From IMG/VR virus record IMGVR_UViG_3300024520_000049, positions 124,001-188,000 of that record: DNA of 64,000 nt; one strand, written 5' to 3'. Position 1 is the stretch's first letter. Each line of letters begins with the position of its first letter. The translations under genes and the position numbers were made by a program. The DNA comes from a virus. Positions 53,919 to 63,038 of the stretch are shown here, one piece after another. The notes under the pieces were generated by a model. The model saw only the letters and a program-made list of their open reading frames with translations. It was not told where the DNA came from and did no database searches.

Positions 53919-55471
53919 ATTCTCTGAGGCTCCTTATTATAACTCCGTTCTGGGAAGCTGGAGAGCTCGTTTATAGCTGCCTTACATCGTTGTGTAGGCA
54001 AGATTTTCAGGACTTCCATTGCGTTGTTATCGACGACGGGTCTATTGAAACTCCTCCAGGACCCGCGGCGTTACAGGAATTTCGCGCTGATAGCAGGTTT
54101 ACGTTCGTAACCCGTGAGTCTCGCGTAGGGGCGTTGAAGAACTACGTGGACGCGACTGAGTTAATGTCTGCTAGACTCTCGGACAGTAGCGTAATAACGG
54201 CGATTCATGGGGATGACACTCTTGTGACAACCTCCTCACTTTCTGAGTTCATGGCGCCGTTCGACGACCCGGATTGTTGGTTTGCGTACAGCCGTTTGCG
54301 TCGTGTGTCTAACGGACAAGAGATACCCGAGCACCCTTACGGGTACGGGGGTGAAAGGGAGTGGAAATCCTTAGACTCTGGGGCCTTTCGGTCTGTCGGC
54401 TGGAGAAGTCAGCCGCTACGAGGGTGGCGGTTTGGGCTGTGGAAGCTTTTGGATCAGGCGAGGTTAAAAAACAGCCGTGGTGAGTATTTTGACACAGGGT
54501 CTGACAAGGCGACCGTCTTCCCTATGATGGAGATGAGTGGCATGAACCGCATACGATTTGTACCACAGGCTACGCTTCTTTATAATGATAAGACAGGGAA
54601 GAACGATTATGTTCTTCGGCGCGAGCAGAACAGGCGAGAGAGCCACGAAATTTCACAATTTCCACGCCACCACTTTGTACCTACGATATACGCTAACGGT
54701 AATATAGCTGAGTGCCTTCACCATAAGATAACTGATACGATGCCGGACGTTTTATTTGTGAGTTACTGCACAGATGAGTACACCAGTTTAGCCGATGAGC
54801 TAGTAGAATCCATCAACGCTCAGGGGCTTAGTTATCATATAGAGAAGTGGCCATCAGCAGGCAGCTGGAAGGCCAACAATGTTCAGAGGTTTGTGTTTTT
54901 AATAGACATGTTCAAAAGGTTTCCGAACCGCTCTGTGGTCTGGATAGACTGCGACGCTCAAGTAGTACAGCTCCCGAGTCTATTTGGAGAATATCACAGG
55001 CTTCAGGTGGACATGGCGGCGCATATGTTTGACCGTGCCAAAGGCCGGCGACCATCTGGAGCGTATGTTGTGGACCGCGGAAATAGCTATTACTGCTATC
55101 GAACTCATGAGGTTCTTCACGGTACAGTATTTTATGGGGCCCATGGGCTTAGACAGGCGTTTATGGAGGACGTTTTGGCCTGGTTCAGTCGGCACCCAAC
55201 TCTGCATGCGAGGTCTCAGCCATACGTGCAGGACACGCTTTTACGCTGGCAGGGTGAGCTTCGTCGATGGAATTTTCTACCAATGCCGATGTCCTATGTG
55301 CAGATCGACGAGGAGCCTAGACTGGACGGGGAAGCAGTAATACTTCATGGTCTTGCTCATCGTAAGCACAAGGCTACTATAGACAAGGATTCCGCGCCGT
55401 TCTGGAAGTGCCCCGGGTGGACACGAGGTACGGAGATAACGAAGAGCCGCATACGCGAGCTCATAGGATGA
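53915..55471 (+). CDS. double glycosyltransferase (GT2 + GT-A)
   Basis: GTG start in a GTGA overlap, with GGAGG upstream. N-terminal GT2 (LLIITPFWEAGELVYSC, CVVIDDGS with D40-D41, GDDTLV). A second domain starts at about residue 278 (DVLFVSYCTDEYTS) with WIDCDAQVV near 342-350 as the DxD site. It is a paralogue of gene 56934 (same SYxT...CDA/SDA...RSQ...FWKxPGW...RGT order). A+T-rich codon use. Confidence 0.75.
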   Translation: MNSLRLLIITPFWEAGELVYSCLTSLCRQDFQDFHCVVIDDGSIETPPGPAALQEFRADSRFTFVTRESRVGALKNYVDATELMSARLSDSSVITAIHGDDTLVTTSSLSEFMAPFDDPDCWFAYSRLRRVSNGQEIPEHPYGYGGEREWKSLDSGAFRSVGWRSQPLRGWRFGLWKLLDQARLKNSRGEYFDTGSDKATVFPMMEMSGMNRIRFVPQATLLYNDKTGKNDYVLRREQNRRESHEISQFPRHHFVPTIYANGNIAECLHHKITDTMPDVLFVSYCTDEYTSLADELVESINAQGLSYHIEKWPSAGSWKANNVQRFVFLIDMFKRFPNRSVVWIDCDAQVVQLPSLFGEYHRLQVDMAAHMFDRAKGRRPSGAYVVDRGNSYYCYRTHEVLHGTVFYGAHGLRQAFMEDVLAWFSRHPTLHARSQPYVQDTLLRWQGELRRWNFLPMPMSYVQIDEEPRLDGEAVILHGLAHRKHKATIDKDSAPFWKCPGWTRGTEITKSRIRELIG

Positions 55472-56937
55472 CCGAAGACAGTTTCAACGTAGCCTGGACC
55501 GCGGCAATACGGCGCATAGCCTACATCGTACCCGACAGGGAGGAGAAGTTTATCTTCTTCCCCTCAATGAAGGTTTGCTCAAAGAGCGTCATACAGGGCG
55601 TGCTCAAAGACAGAGTAGTAAACTGGAAGGACGGGCCAGGCGAGTGGCGCCAGACTGTTGCCAAGATGACGCCGACGTCCTTCGCAACTGCCCAGAAGTT
55701 CACCATTGTGCGCAACCCGTACGATCGGGCAGTGTCAGCCTTCTTCCACCTGATCAGACTGAAGGTGGTTCCCGAGCATTACTCGTTTAGCCGCTATTGC
55801 GCTGAGTACCTGGCTACTCTGGGCACGGACGCAAATGAGCACTTCCACCCACAGCTGGACGGCCTGCGGCATCCGGACGGTGGCTTCATCGTAGACCACA
55901 TCCTCAGGTTTGAGAACATCCAGGAAGACTGGGCCAAGTTGGCGCAGGTGCTGGGGGTAGACGAAGAGCTGCCCAGGCTGAACAAGGGCGTACCCCGTAA
56001 ACCTTTCCAGGAGTATTACACTGATGAGTCCAAAGAGATCGTCAGCAGGCTGTACAAGGAGGACCTTGAAATCTTCGGGTACGGGTTCGACGAGCAGCCT
56101 GTGCCGTGGAGCAGGAAGATCAAGACAGCCAGGAGTAAGTTTGCCGACGATGTCTCATTGGTCATCAAAGCCTTTGAGCGGCCTGCCGCCACCATGACAC
56201 TGCTGCAGAGCCTGGAGGATCATGGCTACATCGGCAAGGTCGACATAGTGATAGCGGATGACAGCAAGACGCCTGACCTGGATGAGCGGATGCCAGCAGC
56301 TTGGGTCAAGAACATCAGGTACCTGAAGCTTCCCTACGACACAGGCCTTGCGGAAGGTAGGAACGTAGCAGTTCGGGATGTGCACACCCCCTACATGGTG
56401 CTGCTGGATGATGACTACATCGTGGACCGCCCTGATGTGTTTGAGACTATGTTCGACACTATGTTACGCCACTACAAGCACTTGGACATACTCGGGGCTG
56501 GGCTGCGCGAGGGGAACGACAAGGACCCACGTGACAGGATCTACGCCAACTTTAAGACGACCGAGACCGATCTGATGATCATGTACGGGCACCACCACCG
56601 TATGATGGACAGGGTATGGATGTGTGATGTAGTCGTCAACTTCTTCCTGGCGAGGACGCAGGTAGTGCGAGATGTGGGCTGGACCCCGGAACTGAAGATC
56701 GGCGGAGAGCACTACGAGTTCTTCTGGCGCGCCAAGAAGGCCGGCGCCCGCGTAGGGTCGCTGCCCAAGCTCACCATACGCCATGAGAGGAAGCGCCCGG
56801 AAGGTTACTGGGACATGCGCTACGGCCGCGCGGTGAAGATGACAGAGCGGTCGCTGGAGCTGATGGGCTTCAAGACCCTCCGAGTCTATCTGAACCACGG
56901 CGCGTTCCATGTCGGTGGAGGGTTCAAGGTGCAATGA
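55468..56937 (+). CDS. sulfotransferase - glycosyltransferase fusion
   Basis: A 489-residue protein. N-terminal sulfotransferase-2-like domain: FFPSMKVCSKSVI (30-42) fits the 5'-phosphosulfate loop, TIVRNPYDRAVSAFF (79-93) the 3'-phosphate motif, and YYTDESKEIVSRLYKEDLEIFGY the family's C-terminal signature. From about 228, a B4GALNT/GT2-like domain: VSLVIKAFERPAATM, DTGLAEGRNVAVRD, VLLDDDYIVD (D314-316) and GGEHYEFFWRAKKAG. It should use PAPS and a nucleotide sugar. More G+C-rich than the two genes before it. Confidence 0.75.
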   Translation: MTEDSFNVAWTAAIRRIAYIVPDREEKFIFFPSMKVCSKSVIQGVLKDRVVNWKDGPGEWRQTVAKMTPTSFATAQKFTIVRNPYDRAVSAFFHLIRLKVVPEHYSFSRYCAEYLATLGTDANEHFHPQLDGLRHPDGGFIVDHILRFENIQEDWAKLAQVLGVDEELPRLNKGVPRKPFQEYYTDESKEIVSRLYKEDLEIFGYGFDEQPVPWSRKIKTARSKFADDVSLVIKAFERPAATMTLLQSLEDHGYIGKVDIVIADDSKTPDLDERMPAAWVKNIRYLKLPYDTGLAEGRNVAVRDVHTPYMVLLDDDYIVDRPDVFETMFDTMLRHYKHLDILGAGLREGNDKDPRDRIYANFKTTETDLMIMYGHHHRMMDRVWMCDVVVNFFLARTQVVRDVGWTPELKIGGEHYEFFWRAKKAGARVGSLPKLTIRHERKRPEGYWDMRYGRAVKMTERSLELMGFKTLRVYLNHGAFHVGGGFKVQ

Positions 56938-57758
56938 GCAGCGACGTCCTTTTTGTTAGCTATCACACCCCGAAGTACGCAGCAGCTGCCAATCGTCTGT
57001 CCCGGTCAATGGATAGATTCGATCTCTCTTACGAGGTAGAGGAGCTCCCACCGATCGGGTGCTGGAAGTCCAACTGCATGCAGAGGTTCGAATACCTGCT
57101 GGAGAAGTTCTGGGCGCACCCAGAGCGTGCAGTCGTATGGCTGGACTCTGACGCGGTGGTCATGCACAACCCCTCACTGTTCCAGAAGTACTTCGACCAC
57201 AGGCATAGCATCGACATGAGCTGCGGGTTCGAGCGCCGAAGCAGGAATCCGTATAAGGTAGACAAGTCAGACTACCACTTCTACAGGACATTGGAGCTGC
57301 AGGGCGGGACCATGTATTACGGGCCATCGGAGCGGAGGGAGGAGTTCATGAGCAGGGTGATCAAGCACTGCTACTCTGATCCCAGCCTGCACATACGCAG
57401 CCAGGCCTTCCTCTTCGACATCTTGCTGGAGTACTGGGCCGATCCCACCCGCAGGTGGAGATTTCGGGAACTCCCGCAGACTTATGTGCACGTGCAGGAC
57501 CCGCAGGATCGGCCAGCGCGCGCACGCCGAGCCAGGCAGGACCGCGCCTACGCCCGCCGCGCCGGCGAGCTAAGGAGTCGTCGCTACCCGGCAGTTAGGA
57601 GAAAGAATCCCCAAGTTGTGGTACATTGCCCAAACGACCAGGAGTTTAGAGATTCGCTGGAGCAGGAGTGCCAACCCTTCTGGAAGAGGCCTGGATGGGT
57701 GAGAGGCACACGTTATACTCAGGAGGAAATTGACAATGGTCATTGTCCTATCGTGTAA
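56934..57758 (+). CDS. GT-A glycosyltransferase with Arg-rich insert
   Basis: DVLFVSYHTPKYAAA start, ERAVVWLDSDAVVM (about 62-75) with SDA/DxD, and GTMYYGPSERREEF...IRSQAFLFD. Homologous to the second half of 53915. Residues about 188-222 (DRPARARRARQDRAYARRA...) form an Arg-rich insert absent from the paralogue. Ends KRPGWVRGTR... Confidence 0.7.
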   Translation: MSSDVLFVSYHTPKYAAAANRLSRSMDRFDLSYEVEELPPIGCWKSNCMQRFEYLLEKFWAHPERAVVWLDSDAVVMHNPSLFQKYFDHRHSIDMSCGFERRSRNPYKVDKSDYHFYRTLELQGGTMYYGPSERREEFMSRVIKHCYSDPSLHIRSQAFLFDILLEYWADPTRRWRFRELPQTYVHVQDPQDRPARARRARQDRAYARRAGELRSRRYPAVRRKNPQVVVHCPNDQEFRDSLEQECQPFWKRPGWVRGTRYTQEEIDNGHCPIV

Positions 57759-58749
57759 GAGCTACCCGACAGTCAGACCAGGAGGCATGCTATTTGTCTG
57801 CCAGGATCGGGCGGAGGAGCTTTCTCGGCAAGGCCATGAGGTGCATGTGCTGCTGCCCGGGGTCAGCGGAAAGGTTTACCACCATAACGGGGTGAACATC
57901 CACGAGGTCGGGGGAAAGATCAAGACCTACTCCATGGAGTTCGCTTGCGGCTGCCGGCAGGTATGCGAGGAGATATCCCCGGACATCGTGCACCTGGATG
58001 GCGTGCCTGCCCATTGCGGCAGATGGTGGGAGGATCGTCCAGGAGACGCCAAAGTTTACGCGGCCACACTGCACGGCTTCGGCCCAGGAGGGATGCTCAC
58101 ACGCTGGAACATGTTTCGTACGGGCGTGGATCGTCGACAGCCGCAGACACTGGAGATGACCCGCTTTGAGTCGGAGATCAAGATCTTTGAGACGTTTGAT
58201 GTGGTGATCGGGGTCAGCCGCGCAGAGCACTGGTACCTGCAGGACATCTACGGCTTGCCCCGCACCAAGCTGGTGTACAATCCCATACCCTCTTACTTCT
58301 TTGAGCCCAGGGTGGAGCGGAAGGCATTTGCCCCGCTGGTCTGTGCTGACCTGACTTCAGCAGCCTGCCGTAACTTTAAGTCAGCACAACGCGTCACTGA
58401 CAGCCTTGATCGTAAGGTCCGCATCATCAAAGGGGTGCCGAGAGTAGATATGCCGAAAGTCTTCGATGGCGCCGCAGCTCTGCTGCTGCCCACCTTCTAC
58501 GCGCAAGGCTACGACCTGACAGTGGCCGAAGCCGAAGCCCGGGGGCTACCGATCATCGCCGCCGCGACGGGTAGCTATCTGATGGAGTCATGGGAGCGCC
58601 CGTGGATACGCACCTTCCGTGCTGGAGACGACCAAGCGTTCCGGGAAGCACTCACCAAAGACCTGCCCGCTCCGCCGCCATCAGGCGCGGCAGACCGCCA
58701 CCGCCCTGAGGCGCACGTTAAAAACTGGATGGAGGCCCTCGGCTTATGA
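57736..58749 (+). CDS. GT-B (GT4-like) glycosyltransferase
   Basis: MVIVLSCKSYPTVRPGGMLFVCQDRAEELSRQGHEVHVL is a typical GT4 N-terminal Rossmann start (quoted as residue shape). LVYNPIPS (about 180) and FDGAAALLLPTFYAQGYDLTVAEAEARGLPIIA (about 245-278) give the E-x7-E-like donor site. AGGAGG at 57722-57727 decides ATG 57736. Confidence 0.75.
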   Translation: MVIVLSCKSYPTVRPGGMLFVCQDRAEELSRQGHEVHVLLPGVSGKVYHHNGVNIHEVGGKIKTYSMEFACGCRQVCEEISPDIVHLDGVPAHCGRWWEDRPGDAKVYAATLHGFGPGGMLTRWNMFRTGVDRRQPQTLEMTRFESEIKIFETFDVVIGVSRAEHWYLQDIYGLPRTKLVYNPIPSYFFEPRVERKAFAPLVCADLTSAACRNFKSAQRVTDSLDRKVRIIKGVPRVDMPKVFDGAAALLLPTFYAQGYDLTVAEAEARGLPIIAAATGSYLMESWERPWIRTFRAGDDQAFREALTKDLPAPPPSGAADRHRPEAHVKNWMEALGL

Positions 58750-59402
58750 TTCCCAAGAAGATCCACTGGTGCTGGTTTGGCCAAGCCGAGCGCAGCCCGC
58801 TTATGGAGAGATGCATGCAGAGTGTGCGTGATGCACACCCCGACCACGAGATAACCCTCTGGACTGACAAGCACGTGTTCGCACTGCCAGCCAGCCAACT
58901 CCGAGATTACCTGGAGGCTACCCTGAAGGCTGGCAACTTCGCACACACCGCTAACCTGTTCCGAGCCTATGTGCTGTACACCCATGGCGGCATTTACCTG
59001 GACACAGACGTAGAGATACTGCGACCCCTCGACCCGCTGCTGGGCCAGGAAGCGTTCTTTGGCGCCCAGCACCCGGTGTCCTTGAGCCGCGGTCGGATTA
59101 ACAACGCGGTGATGGGCGCTGTACCCAAGCACCGGAGCATGAAGTACGTTATGGCGCTGACCTGCTACAAGTGTCAACCGACCCAGAAGCCAAATCAGGG
59201 CGGCCCTCACATAATCACAGAGGTGCTGGATGATATGGCAGAAGGCTGCGTCCGCTATTGTGGTGTGTTCAGCAACAAGGAGTTTACGATCTACCCCCCG
59301 GAGTATTTCTACCCGTACCCGTTTGGGGGCACGCTCACCACAGACTGCCTGACGATGGAGACTTACTGTGTCCATCACTGGGCTCACACCTGGAAGAAGT
59401 AG
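58746..59402 (+). CDS. GT32-family glycosyltransferase
   Basis: MIPKKIHWCWFG start, AHTANLFRAYVLYTHGGIYLDTDVEIL (66-92) with DTD at 86-88, and YCVHHWAHTWKK end are the full GT32 (Gly_transf_sug, DXD) signature. Length normal at 218. Confidence 0.85.
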   Translation: MIPKKIHWCWFGQAERSPLMERCMQSVRDAHPDHEITLWTDKHVFALPASQLRDYLEATLKAGNFAHTANLFRAYVLYTHGGIYLDTDVEILRPLDPLLGQEAFFGAQHPVSLSRGRINNAVMGAVPKHRSMKYVMALTCYKCQPTQKPNQGGPHIITEVLDDMAEGCVRYCGVFSNKEFTIYPPEYFYPYPFGGTLTTDCLTMETYCVHHWAHTWKK

Positions 59403-59405
59403 CTC

Positions 59406-60227
59406 ATGGTACGTAATCTAGCCTACTTCCTATTTCCGCGCAGCGGCAGCAACTGGCAGGAGGCTGTCGCAGAGCTGCTGCCTCATATGCATAAGTTCAA
59501 CGGCCGCAGGATAATAACCGTGGCAGAGGACGATAGCACGGACGAGCTGTCTGAGGTGGTGGAAGCGTTCCAGGGCGTCAGAGCAGAGTTTGCAGCTGTC
59601 GTGAACGACCGCCGGCTGGGTGAGATGCCGCACTTCCTCGACGCGCTTGACCGCATGGATGACGGGCGGGAGGGCATAACACTGTACGCCCACGCCAAGG
59701 GTGTGAGCTATCTGGCTGACGGCAAGTACGTGGAGGCAATTGGAGGGCCAGGCTCCCCAGAGCGGATGCGCAACATATGCAAGTGGCGGCAGCGTATGCT
59801 CACACACCTCACGGACATACCCAAGGTACAGCGGGCATTTGATGAGGGCTTTGATAGCGTGGGCTGCTTCAAGGTCCCCGAGATCATCCGTAAAGATGAA
59901 TGGGTGCATTGGCATTACTCCGGCACCTTCTTCTGGTTCCGCAACTCCGCGGTGTTCCATCACCCAGAGTGGCGGGAGATCTACCCCGTGAGGAACGGCA
60001 CAGAGTTCTATCTGCAGAGACTGATACCGACAGAGGCGGCGGCTTGTCTATATGTCGACTTCCGCAAGGACGCCCCACTACCAGCGCCACCGCCGTGGCG
60101 GGAGGACTTTGACAATGCCAAGGATCAGAAGTACGCTGATTTCGCCTGGTGGTGGGACGTCTACCACTGGACAGATGAAGACTGGGAAAACTGGGATAGA
60201 CTTTATGAAGATCGCTCACCGAAGTAA
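59406..60227 (+). CDS. putative glycosyltransferase-like protein
   Basis: RRIITVAEDDSTDE, GEMPHFLDALDR, TLYAHAKGVSYL and HWHYSGTFFWFRNSAVF resemble phage and bacterial glycosyltransferase-like proteins that carry YAHAKG and SGTFFWFR signatures. Catalytic residues are not certain. Confidence 0.6.
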   Translation: MVRNLAYFLFPRSGSNWQEAVAELLPHMHKFNGRRIITVAEDDSTDELSEVVEAFQGVRAEFAAVVNDRRLGEMPHFLDALDRMDDGREGITLYAHAKGVSYLADGKYVEAIGGPGSPERMRNICKWRQRMLTHLTDIPKVQRAFDEGFDSVGCFKVPEIIRKDEWVHWHYSGTFFWFRNSAVFHHPEWREIYPVRNGTEFYLQRLIPTEAAACLYVDFRKDAPLPAPPPWREDFDNAKDQKYADFAWWWDVYHWTDEDWENWDRLYEDRSPK

Positions 60228-60762
60228 TTACCCGCACTTGCTCGACGCACTCAAGCTGAAGGTTGGGGTGGAGGTAGGAGTGCAGTACGGACTGTTCTCT
60301 GATCACATCCTCCACCACAGCAGCATAGACACGCTGTATAGCGTGGACCCGTGGATGATGTTCAGTCAAGAGGACTATCAGGATATGGGCAATGTCACCC
60401 AGCGGGAGCAGGATAGCCGCTATCTGTACGCAGTTACTCAGCTGCGCCGGCATCAGTACCGGAGTGTGATCGTGCGGCGCACCTCAGAGGAGGCTGCCAC
60501 GATCTTGGCTGATCACATGATGGATTTCGTGTACATCGATGCCAACCACTCCTATGAGCAGTGCCGGCATGACCTAGAGCTGTGGTGGCCAAAGCTCCGG
60601 CCTGGTGGGCTGTTCTCTGGGCATGATTACGTGGATGGCAAATTCTCTGCGGGCGACTTCGGGGTGAAGAGCGCAGTTGACGAGTTTGTGGGGCGGGAGC
60701 AGCTCAAGCTCTACGTGACGGATGAAGAGTGGCCGACCTGGTACGCTCTAAAGGGCGGATGA
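60205..60762 (+). CDS. class I SAM-methyltransferase (Methyltransf_24-like)
   Basis: GVEVGVQYGLFSDHIL (21-36) is motif I; DTLYSVDPW, MDFVYIDANHSYEQCRHDLELWW (about 105-128) and LRPGGLFSGHDY complete the family. Likely O- or N-methylates a sugar. Starts within the end of the previous gene. Confidence 0.8.
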   Translation: MKIAHRSNYPHLLDALKLKVGVEVGVQYGLFSDHILHHSSIDTLYSVDPWMMFSQEDYQDMGNVTQREQDSRYLYAVTQLRRHQYRSVIVRRTSEEAATILADHMMDFVYIDANHSYEQCRHDLELWWPKLRPGGLFSGHDYVDGKFSAGDFGVKSAVDEFVGREQLKLYVTDEEWPTWYALKGG

Positions 60763-61547
60763 CCGTGGCAAGCAGCAACACCCTCCTGTGTCTGGTCTGT
60801 GGTTTCGCGCATGGCGGCACCACCATGCTTGGGGAGCTCCTCCGCCAGCACCCGCGCGTGGATGGGCGCTTCGAAGCAGGCCTGCTCCTGGGGGAACGAC
60901 CGAAGGACTTCACAGGTGTGCAGTGCTTCCCCAGGTTCGTCCGGCGCTGTTGGGGTGTTGATGATGGGGGCATGCGCCGACTCACCAGCTGCCAGACGTT
61001 CCCGGAGATGTACGATACTCTGCGGGAGGTGAGCAATCTGGAGGATAAGACAGTCCAGATCTACGACAAAGCGCCAGTTTACATGTACGAGCTCGCAAAG
61101 ATAATGGCGAAGACCGATGTGCCTGTTGTGGTAACAGTAAAGGATCCCAGGGCTATTCTGCTCAGCAACTTACGGCGACACGCCACGGCGCCGCTGGAGA
61201 AGACGGCGCTATCCCTGGATCCCTGGACTCGTGGCTATGAGCATGCCCAGCGCACCTACGGGGATCGCATCCTCCTGGTCAGGAACGAGCACCTCTGCCT
61301 GGAGCCGCTCAAGTATGGGAAGCAGATCTATGACTTCCTGGGGCTGGAGTGGAAGGACGAGTATGTTGAGCTGCGCTCTGTTTACCCACTGCACGACAAC
61401 ATCTACGGTAATGAGGACGGGGGAGGCAGTTCTCGGGGCATTGCGTCTGACCGGCTGACGGAGTGGAAGGAGTTGCTACCCGCTGAAGATGTGGAGATTT
61501 TCCAGGGTTTGCTGCAGGACAGCAGACGGTGGTGCTGGAATCCGTAA
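60759..61547 (+). CDS. sulfotransferase-like protein, 262 aa
   Basis: LVCGFAHGGTTMLGELLRQHP (12-32, in part) is the PAPS-binding loop of Sulfotransfer_3-type enzymes (GxxHxGTT); VVTVKDPRAILLSNLRRH is the 3'-phosphate motif; DRILLVRNEHLCLEPLK and DFLGL follow the family order. Second sulfotransferase of the island. Confidence 0.75.
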   Translation: MTVASSNTLLCLVCGFAHGGTTMLGELLRQHPRVDGRFEAGLLLGERPKDFTGVQCFPRFVRRCWGVDDGGMRRLTSCQTFPEMYDTLREVSNLEDKTVQIYDKAPVYMYELAKIMAKTDVPVVVTVKDPRAILLSNLRRHATAPLEKTALSLDPWTRGYEHAQRTYGDRILLVRNEHLCLEPLKYGKQIYDFLGLEWKDEYVELRSVYPLHDNIYGNEDGGGSSRGIASDRLTEWKELLPAEDVEIFQGLLQDSRRWCWNP

Positions 61548-61549
61548 AA

Positions 61550-61600
61550 AATAAGTACTTGTATTGTAGACACTTAGATGTTCAAGTACCCCATTGTAAA
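61550..61600 (+). terminator. hairpin after the glycan island
   Basis: GTACTTG and CAAGTAC (about 61553-61559 and 61593-61599) form a 7-bp stem around a 33-base loop; no T-run. Confidence 0.3.
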
Positions 61601-61612
61601 GCCTTGACCCGG

Positions 61613-61641
61613 TTGACGAAGCTGACCAACCGTTGTATTTT
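61613..61641 (+). promoter_or_regulatory. sigma-70-like promoter for the receiver gene
   Basis: TTGACG (61613-61618), 17-base spacer, TATTTT (61636-61641). Transcription would begin near 61648, 70 bases before the ATG at 61717. Confidence 0.55.
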
Positions 61642-61716
61642 ATAGTAGGAAAAACGAACCCGCCAGATCAACGAATCCCGACGCCAATACCAACACGGGA
61701 TAAGTGTGCACAGACT

Positions 61717-62070
61717 ATGACTCAGATTAAAACCATCCTCGTCCTCGACGACTGGAACTCCCTTCGCAAGCTCCTCTGCAGTCTTCTCGACCGTAGAGGG
61801 TTCTTCTCTATCGGCTCCGCCTCTGTAGAGGACGCCGAATCCATCCTCAGCCACGTCCAGGTGGACCTTGCCATCCTGGACTTCCAACTCGAGTACGGCA
61901 CCAGCGAACCACTGTTCGAGCTCCTTTACGAGCGCCGTATCCCCTTCGTGATCCACACAGGCGATGTCGTTGCAGCCAGAGATGTTGCAGCGGACCTGGC
62001 CATGGAGATCTGGGAGAAGGGCATCACCGGCAGGGAGATTATCCACCGGGTTCAGGGAATTCTGCGTTAA
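61717..62070 (+). CDS. stand-alone response-regulator receiver domain
   Basis: A 117-residue CheY-like domain with no output domain. Acidic pair D11-D12 (LVLDDW), phosphoacceptor D55 (LAILDFQL), T81 (VIHTGD) and K101 (WEKG) are all in place, so it should be phosphorylated by a histidine kinase. No kinase gene is in the window. The ATG at 61717 lies downstream of the promoter; the open frame to 61633 does not. No strong ribosome site is visible. Confidence 0.8.
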   Translation: MTQIKTILVLDDWNSLRKLLCSLLDRRGFFSIGSASVEDAESILSHVQVDLAILDFQLEYGTSEPLFELLYERRIPFVIHTGDVVAARDVAADLAMEIWEKGITGREIIHRVQGILR

Positions 62071-62089
62071 TCGCCGCGGCTGTCGGTTG

Positions 62090-62111
62090 TAGGCGCGTCC
62101 ACCCGCGCCTA
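62090..62111 (+). terminator. hairpin after the receiver gene
   Basis: TAGGCGCG (62090-62097) pairs with CGCGCCTA (62104-62111), loop TCCACC, followed by TATT. Confidence 0.55.
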
Positions 62112-62148
62112 TATTACGGAGATAGTTCCACACTCAAAGGAGTAACTT

Positions 62149-62907
62149 ATGGGTTTCCCGCATTCATTTTTTCGCCGGAACAAGGGTATCTTTGTCCCAG
62201 TAGTCCAACAATCATCGTACTTCAATCCATCAGGCGTTGTTACTACAGGTTTAAGAAAACTTGACAGCGGCCTGCAACACGGCGCACAAGACTGGTCGTA
62301 TTTTGGCTGGGTTAAATTTGAAGATTTTGCCTATAACACTGGTGGTGGTACTAATGCCGCTATCGTGGCAAAAACATCTGGCGCCGACGAAATGATGCTT
62401 GCAGTCCATCAAACCACCGGCTTTACTTTCAGCATATGGAGTAGCCTGAGTCCTGTGTCAATCTCGTCAACAGTCTCCCCCAGCACTGGTGTGTGGTATA
62501 ATTGCTACATCGAATACGACAATTCTTCCGGCGACATGGGAATGTCTATTCAGAATGAGGCTTTAGTACAAGCAGCTTCGAGCGCCTCGGACACCGAAGC
62601 TTCCTATCTCAAATTTAATCAATGGCTTGCCTCCGACGGCGAAAGTAGGGCAAAATACTCACAGTGGGGCAGGTGGAACAGGAAACTTACGCCAGCAGAA
62701 AGACTCATTCTTAACGGTGACGGCAAGGGGAAACTCCACGCCACCTTACCACCCGCGCTGCTTTCCGGCTTACTTGCATACTGGAACATGGATGAAGACG
62801 ATACATTCGGCGTTGCTACTTCCCGTATTGACAGTCACGGCACCTACGACATGGAAGAAATAGGCTCTGGCGCTAAGGGCGAAGCATCTTCAGACGTACC
62901 AAATTAA
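62149..62907 (+). CDS. LamG/concanavalin-like tail-fibre protein
   Basis: A 252-residue beta-rich protein; WSYFGWVKFED, GVWYNCYIEYDNSSGDMGMSI and YWNMDED follow the order of LamG/laminin-G-like jelly-roll domains used for glycan binding. Likely a tail or fibre adhesin. AAAGGAG precedes the ATG. Confidence 0.65.
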   Translation: MGFPHSFFRRNKGIFVPVVQQSSYFNPSGVVTTGLRKLDSGLQHGAQDWSYFGWVKFEDFAYNTGGGTNAAIVAKTSGADEMMLAVHQTTGFTFSIWSSLSPVSISSTVSPSTGVWYNCYIEYDNSSGDMGMSIQNEALVQAASSASDTEASYLKFNQWLASDGESRAKYSQWGRWNRKLTPAERLILNGDGKGKLHATLPPALLSGLLAYWNMDEDDTFGVATSRIDSHGTYDMEEIGSGAKGEASSDVPN

Positions 62908-62919
62908 AGGGGTATAATT

Positions 62920-63027
62920 ATGGCATTAGCAATGGCAGTAGTGAAGTTTTTGGGTACCCGGCGCAACCTCGTCACGGAAGATAGCATCGAGCTGCTCACT
63001 GAGAGTGGTGAAGAGATAATGTATTAA
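62920..63027 (+). CDS. 35-aa peptide between fibre genes
   Basis: MALAMAVVKFLGTRRNLVTEDSIELLTESGEEIMY; good AAAGGGG ribosome site. Function unknown. Confidence 0.55.
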   Translation: MALAMAVVKFLGTRRNLVTEDSIELLTESGEEIMY

Positions 63028-63038
63028 GGAGATCAACC

